Shown one piece after another: positions 58,680 through 64,000 of a DNA stretch of 64,000 nucleotides; position 1 is the first letter of the stretch; each line of letters begins with the position of its first letter. The stretch comes from Rhizophagus irregularis (Eukaryota > Glomeromycota > Glomeromycetes > Glomerales > Glomeraceae): contig NC_089453.1 of the NCBI RefSeq assembly GCF_026210795.1, positions 3,164,501-3,228,500 of the forward strand. The letters are read 5' to 3'. The notes under the pieces were generated by a model, which saw nothing but the letters and a program-made list of their open reading frames with translations, was not told the origin of the DNA and ran no database searches. The position numbers and the translations under genes are program-made.

Positions 58680-59830
58680 ATCATGATAAAATAAGTTTAA
58701 AATAGCTGTGATATTCACCTTTGTCCAATTACTGTTCGAACCAAGTAAAAATAAAGTATGAGATCAGAAAGCTTCGAACGCATCATATCGATAATCTGCT
58801 GCAAACCTCTTAAAATGTTATTCTAAGTCAATAGCATCCCCATGAGAGATACATTCTCGAATTCGTTCAATAAAACACAAAAAATACATTTATTAATTTC
58901 GTTGTTATGATAAAGAATATCATTCCAAAAAAATAATCCATATTACAACATAATTGGATTAATCACTACAAAAAAAATCAAAATTTTTTAATAAATAATT
59001 GCAAATTTTCGAAAATAAAATTATATTAAATTTACCTTAGAAGATTCAGGTTCAATGATATCAATGTAAGGCTTGATCATTTTAAATCTGTTGATAAATT
59101 TTTCTATATTATCATTGGGATATTTTAAAGGCTTTAAACGATCAATGAAGCCATGAAGGTATAATTGAGATCAATTTCAGACGCGATTTTAAAAAGGATG
59201 AGTCAATCAAATTTAATCTGAAAAGCATTATGATAGGTTATAACAATTGTATACATTTGATCTATTTGATCTTTGGTATAGTTACTTTCTTGTTATAATC
59301 TTTAAATGCGTTGAGTAAGAAAAGATGATGACAATTCATATAATCCACGAGAATTTATCTGTTGCCTTTGAACATAATATTCTAAGGGAATACATAAAAA
59401 TAGTTGTTTTTCTCTAAAATTGACATCAATTCTATCGATAGTAAATTTAGGATTTGATACATGAATCATATGACCATTGTGAAGGATTAATAAATGTTGA
59501 TATTTTAAAACTTTAGGGCTATTAATTTCAATAAGAAAAATTGTTTATTTTCCATATATCAAATTGATTGTTCCTCTGAACATGCAAACGTGCGATTGTC
59601 TCCAGTATCAATTCCATAAAATCCTTCAAATTCAAAATTTTCTCTAGATATAGGATCAGATTTAGGTATGAATAGCATATTTATATTGAATACTAGAAAT
59701 AATACAAGATCAGATTTCCAATATGTTGTCGAAGTTCTACAATAGGCCTTCCCCATGCTCCATCACCAAGAACTACAAGCTACCCAATGTTTCCGATATT
59801 TTCTGACAAGTGGACGTGAAACGTAAATGT
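58680..59830 (-). pseudogene. Broken multi-exon gene, family not recognised
   Basis: Minus strand text from high to low coordinates: MIHVSNPKFTIDRIDVNFRE, QLFLCIPLEYYVQRQQINSR, YTKDQIDQMYTIVITYHNAF, LKPLKYPNDNIEKFINRFKM then IEPESSK|GTAAATTT (probable donor near 59037), and a later exon FIERIRECISHGDAIDLE-stop-HFKRFAADYRYDAFEAF-stop-SHTLFLLGSNSNWTKVN. Two single in-frame stops and at least two frame changes. The composition is that of a soluble fungal protein. Confidence 0.55.
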
Positions 59831-60372
59831 TTCCATGAAATTAAAGTTTGCATGAAATATACTCTCAAACTTGATGAATAATGGTATAATTTAAAAAATA
59901 TTTAATTATGAAATTCAACAGAACAAGTAAATATTCTACACATATTCCTTTTCTTTATTTTTATTGCACACTTATCAAGCATACAAAAACAAATTCGGCT
60001 CGACGGCGTATAGGTATGAAAATATACATACTGTACTGTATATACAATAACAACGCCACAAACATGACGATTCCTATCTAAGAATCTAAACTAAAATAAT
60101 AACTATCCTTTAAGAAATTTTCTAGCTCTACTACTCGTACTACCTACACTACTATGTATCTTTTGAGCGCTTGTTGGTATCAGAAATTACTTTTTCAGGC
60201 GCACTTGATTCATTCCCGCAATCTTCCACTAAAAGTATCATTCAAATTACTGTACTCATGAATTTGTTCCCACGAAGGGGTAATTTGCCTTTTTCTTAGT
60301 TACGATATTCTTCCACTATTTTTACGGAAAGGTATTTGAATGAAAAAAAAAAAAATATGTAAACAATTTATA

Positions 60373-63000
60373 TCACGTACAATTCTTATTATTTAAAAGA
60401 TCTCGACGCAATTTCATATTTTCTACCCTATAAAAAAGAAATGTCCGGAAATTGTATCTAAAAATGTCCGGGTGCATCCAGAAAATGTCCGGAAATTGTC
60501 CAGATATTGCAGGATTTAGGACGAAAACCAATTTTCTGAATGTTTGATTGTCCGGAATTTGTCTAGAAAAATGTCCAGAATTTTTGATCATCTGGAATTT
60601 GCCCAAAAAAAATGTCCGGAATTTTTTGAATGTACAGAATATGTCTGGAAAATGTCCAAGGAATTTTGATCATCCGGAATTTGATATTTTTGATCGTCCG
60701 GAATTCGTCTGAATTTTTTTGATCATCCACCATATTTAACGAGAATGTAGTGTATATAACTGACAGTTACAGCAAAATATCTCACAACTTTTTCCTCTAC
60801 TATATTCAATAATTAATGGTTGAACAATAAAAAATTTAATTTTATAGAATTACTGTACCACGTGCAGTTGATTTTTTCGCTTTACATAAACATTAATTTT
60901 ATTAAGATCAAAATTCAAATGATCGTCACTGATATCACGTGATTACCTTATTTGTTTATTTGTTTATTGTTTACGTGATAGCTGTAAAAAAAATCTTTTC
61001 CCCCTTTTTTCCCTTTTTTTTCAAAAGTACAAACTAACACATAATAAACTCTTTTAACTCAGTTTTTATTACTTGTTCTTGTAAAGTTATAATATTTTAT
61101 ATAATATATAGTACCTTAATTTCTTCTTTTTACTTTTGTATTTTTATTTTCTAGTTTTGAAGCGTAATTTCACGCATAATCTCATCACTTTGGCCAAATG
61201 AAGCTATCTTTTATGAAGCAAAGTTGTCCAGCAATGTTAAATTATACTTATTTCATATGCATAGGTATGATAATTATAGAGGAAATCATGATTTTTATAA
61301 TAGTACTGGTTTTCAAAATTTTCGTTTTTCTGTTTTAAACTTCAGAGCGTAATTTCACCACTTTCACCAAATGAAATTACCCTTTTGTGCTTAAGTAAAG
61401 TTGTTCAATGAGGTCGAAATTACTTGTAATTTAGATTTTCATAAGTGTAGGTACAATATTTGTAGATAAGTTGCATTTTTTAATTGAATACTAATTTTTG
61501 AATTTTACTTTTCTATTTCCAACTTTAGAACGTAAGTTCATCACTTTATTCAAATGAAACTACTCTTTTATGCTTAAGTAAAATTATTCAGCAAGGTTAA
61601 ATTTACTTGTATCTTAATTTTAATGAAAGTAGATTATAATATTAGTGGAGCATATCGTATTAATTGATTAATTTATAATAAAGTTATTGTTTTTATAATA
61701 TAATAAATAGTCTATGACTCTATGATTTTAATTGTTATGCTTTTAATTTGAATAAATAAATAATACTGCTAAAAAAAACTATAAAGTAAATCATATAAGC
61801 AAATTACTTATTTATGAATAATCAAAATTTGGACAAATGACGGACAAATATATGGCAAAAACCGGACGAATTCCTTATTTATGAATGTCCGGAATATTGC
61901 AATATTCCGGATGTTTATAGATCCTGTTTTTGTCCGGAAAATATAGGCGGACAATTTCTGAACAAAAACTGGACATTTTTTTTTTATAGGGCTAATTCCA
62001 ATTCTTCGAACTCCGCTTTACCCTTACTGAGTTTGAGTTTTCGTTCCCAAAGTGCAATCTCACATCCCACATGAGAACAACTCTCATCCGAGCAGGAACA
62101 AATATCATCTTCCTCCAACAGTCACTGTTTTAAAATCTTTCTGATTATTTAACATATCTTTTCTGAACCTTCCAATCGTATTGACCACTTCCTTCCCATC
62201 CAACTCATCTCCTAAAGCATGCGCGATTTCTTTGTCCAAACTTATCGATTTTTGCAAGTAAATACCGATAATCCCCTGTTATTCCTTTGGTAATCCATTT
62301 CCCAATTGTGGCGCTCTTATCTTCTTGAATGATATCGGTTCATTTTGGCTGCCCTTCCTGGCAAAAGGATTTTTCCAGTTCTTTAATGCCTCTTTCATCT
62401 CCGCCGTAGATAACGTCCGTCCCTTTTTTGACAATCGCACTTTTTTCGAGACAGGGCTGATTTAATTATCCAAACCCTTCAACACCGTCTTCCGTCGCAC
62501 TTTTTCTCTTACAACCTCTTCGATCTGAAAGTAGTTGTAGTTACAAATGATATCGAATCTCCATCTACACGTTTTCCATAACTAAAATCATATTTCTCCA
62601 ACTTACTTATCCCATAATTTAAATTCCGTGATGTTTTTGATATCGTCTTTCTAAATTTCTTGTATGCCTGGAAAATAGTTTTTTCACGAATATCGGCCAC
62701 GCTCATCGAACCTGGGAACCATCTTAATCTGAAAACTTTTTCTTTGAATAGCACTAACGTGTACAAGTATTCGTGTACCAAGTATTCTCCTTGAATTTTT
62801 TCTTCTTCATACGTCAAATAGATCAAAGACTTGACTTTTTGATATTTGAGTTGTTTTTATCGATATCATTAAAAGCCGACTCTTATAAATTCATTGTACT
62901 TGGCTTGGTAATGTTCGATTGCATCAGTTACCTTCCAGTTTTCTGCGTAGTTGTACGAAAATAAAGTGAAGAAAATGATGGTATAAGATACAGTATTATA
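60373..63000 (-). pseudogene. Repeated-family gene, frameshifted and split by the second 1,566-bp element
   Basis: Text from high to low coordinates: NWKVTDAIEHYQAKYNEFI (near 62900); the block 62826-62509 with KIQGEYLVHEYLYTLVLFKE, YKKFRKTISKTSRNLNYGI and a frameshift near 62510; KKGRTLSTAEMKEALKNWKN; ALGDELDGKEVVNTIGRF; SCSDESCSHVGCEIALWERK, then EFEELEL. There the 1,566-bp element intervenes; beyond it the same frame reads ENMKLRRDLLNNKNCT and stops at 60373. The tail resembles that of the MULE transposase (LELENLKLRKEL), so the gene may itself be element-derived. Function unknown. Confidence 0.65.
60426..61991. mobile_element. 1,566-bp TIR element, copy 2 (inverted to copy 1)
   Basis: Same length as copy 1 and, in the stretches compared by eye, base-for-base the same in reverse complement. 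Flanked by CTA at 60423-60425 and 61992-61994. Inserted in the coiled-coil coding region of the minus-strand gene. Confidence 0.9.
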
Positions 63001-63200
63001 TAGCCAACTGTTATTGTTAGTCATTCACCAGAATACGCGTCATGTAAAAAAAATTAAAAAATCAAAGAACTACTTTCATACTTTCATAGAGAAAAGTCTG
63101 GGAATTTTTGATTGCAAAAAAGGATGATTTTATAACTAATCAGATTGTGATATAATTATGTCGTAATTATCAAGTTGCACAAGTTCAAATAAAAGATATA
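62830..63200. repeat. Flank of the dispersed family, copy near the right edge
   Basis: CTTGGCTTGGTAATGTTCGA, AGTATTATATAGCCA and CTTTCATAGAGAAAAGTCTG match sequences near 44500, 49120 and 40530. It is the same upstream region shared by the family fragments. Confidence 0.6.
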
Positions 63201-63269
63201 CTTATTCATTGTACGTTGAAAAAGGATTTGTATAACATGAACCACGTGACTATAATGCACATCGATCAA

Positions 63270-63730
63270 TGAACTATACTTTTGCAAAGCAACCATATTT
63301 TTCTCCCTACTCTCAAACGTATTCAAATTCCATCCATACTAATCACCTTTATCATTAACCTTTTCACCAACAGGAAAAAGAGCATTTTATTCCAAGATTA
63401 GCTTGTCGATCCCTACGACATCATCAATGGTATAGAGTAGAATCCATCTGCCCTCTATTGTGGGTTATTTACTAAGATCCTATGTTCGAGGCATTTAATC
63501 AATCTAACATCTAACTTTCCAGACGATATCTTCAGCCAAAAACTAGAAATAAAAGTTCAAGGTTATTTGGAAGACACTACATGGTTAACAGACAACCTTA
63601 AGAATCTCTACACCTAATATTATTCAACCATGCAATGGATGCAGGTTACACTTTCCATATTATGTCGGCAACCAGACAATTTACCTAGTGAATTTATTAT
63701 TTGTGAGACGCAGTATTATATCTAGTTTAG
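63270..63730 (+). pseudogene. LINE reverse-transcriptase remnant
   Basis: Frames combined: LKRIQIPSILITFIINLFTN, PYDIINGIE, ICPLLWVIY-stop-DPMFEAFNQSNI, then FSQKLEIKVQGYLEDTTWLT with DNLKNL. INGI...PLLWVIYYDP and GYLEDTTW correspond to palm motifs of non-LTR reverse transcriptases; the YxDD signature reads YLED. Several stops and frameshifts, no flanking domains. Probably the same LINE type as the RNase H remnant at 41510-42870. Confidence 0.75.
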
Positions 63731-63739
63731 TATTTAAAT

Positions 63740-64000
63740 TTTATAGTTGATATTATGACGTGTATAACTCCGGGATCATGAGTATAGGCTGAGCCATATG
63801 TAATGTTTAGTATTACATAGTTCTTGTGTTCACATTATTCATCAAATTGAAGGATTACGTATAAGGAAATAGAGTTGAAGATCAAAAACTGAGAATTTTG
63901 AGGTCAGAAACATTACTTTCAGAAAGAGGATTTTATCAGGTTGAAGGTTTACTAAACTCAAAATCCGTCAGAATTAAAATTGGATGACTTCAAAGAAGGG
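63740..64000. other. Unassigned right edge
   Basis: No feature recognised in the last 260 bp. Confidence 0.35.

Overview
The window looks like nuclear DNA of an arbuscular mycorrhizal fungus of the Rhizophagus type (Glomeromycotina). This is inferred from very AT-rich sequence, short GT-AG introns (about 60-105 nt), a Sel1-repeat/kinase gene, an F-box fragment of the kind these fungi carry in large numbers, and dense nested mobile elements. No species claim is possible without a search. There is no bacterial operon structure, rRNA, convincing tRNA or CRISPR array.

Layout. 1-256: broken F-box gene (-). 1426-1658: small TIR element with an 8-bp target duplication. 2872-5885: intact two-exon gene for a ~979-residue protein with 14 Sel1 repeats and a kinase-like domain. 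8490-12760: a small TIR element, an unoccupied paralogue of the site later hit by a giant foldback element, a decayed copy of an unknown ~670-codon ORF family, and a gene for a probable secreted protein. 13631-14371: small foldback element. 16740-17915 and 48060-49215: two inverted copies of one long dispersed repeat. 19745-29895: giant near-palindromic foldback element (about 6.1 kb) carrying a complete 4,047-bp Mutator-like element (MULE) at its left tip, with an intact 14-exon transposase gene, plus a Tourist-like MITE in its left arm. 29996-33172: two divergent genes sharing a C-terminal domain I cannot name. 34112-37566: a pogo-like MITE, a decayed Cys-motif gene, and a retroposed copy of the ~670-codon ORF with a 20-bp target duplication. 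38000-49200: repeat graveyard with Tc1/mariner and LINE remnants and scattered pieces of one repeated gene family. 51439-58015: three-level nest in which a hAT pseudogene is split by a PIF/Harbinger element, itself split in its Myb-like gene by a 1,566-bp TIR element. 58447-64000: another MITE, two broken genes (one split by a second 1,566-bp copy) and a LINE reverse-transcriptase remnant.

How it fits together. Only five protein genes look intact or nearly so: the Sel1-kinase, the secreted protein (3' end unresolved), the MULE transposase, and the two paralogues near 30-33 kb. Most other coding signal is transposon-derived and decayed. Several insertions are dated relative to one another by target-site duplications, a paralogous empty site, and host reading frames that continue on either side of an insert.
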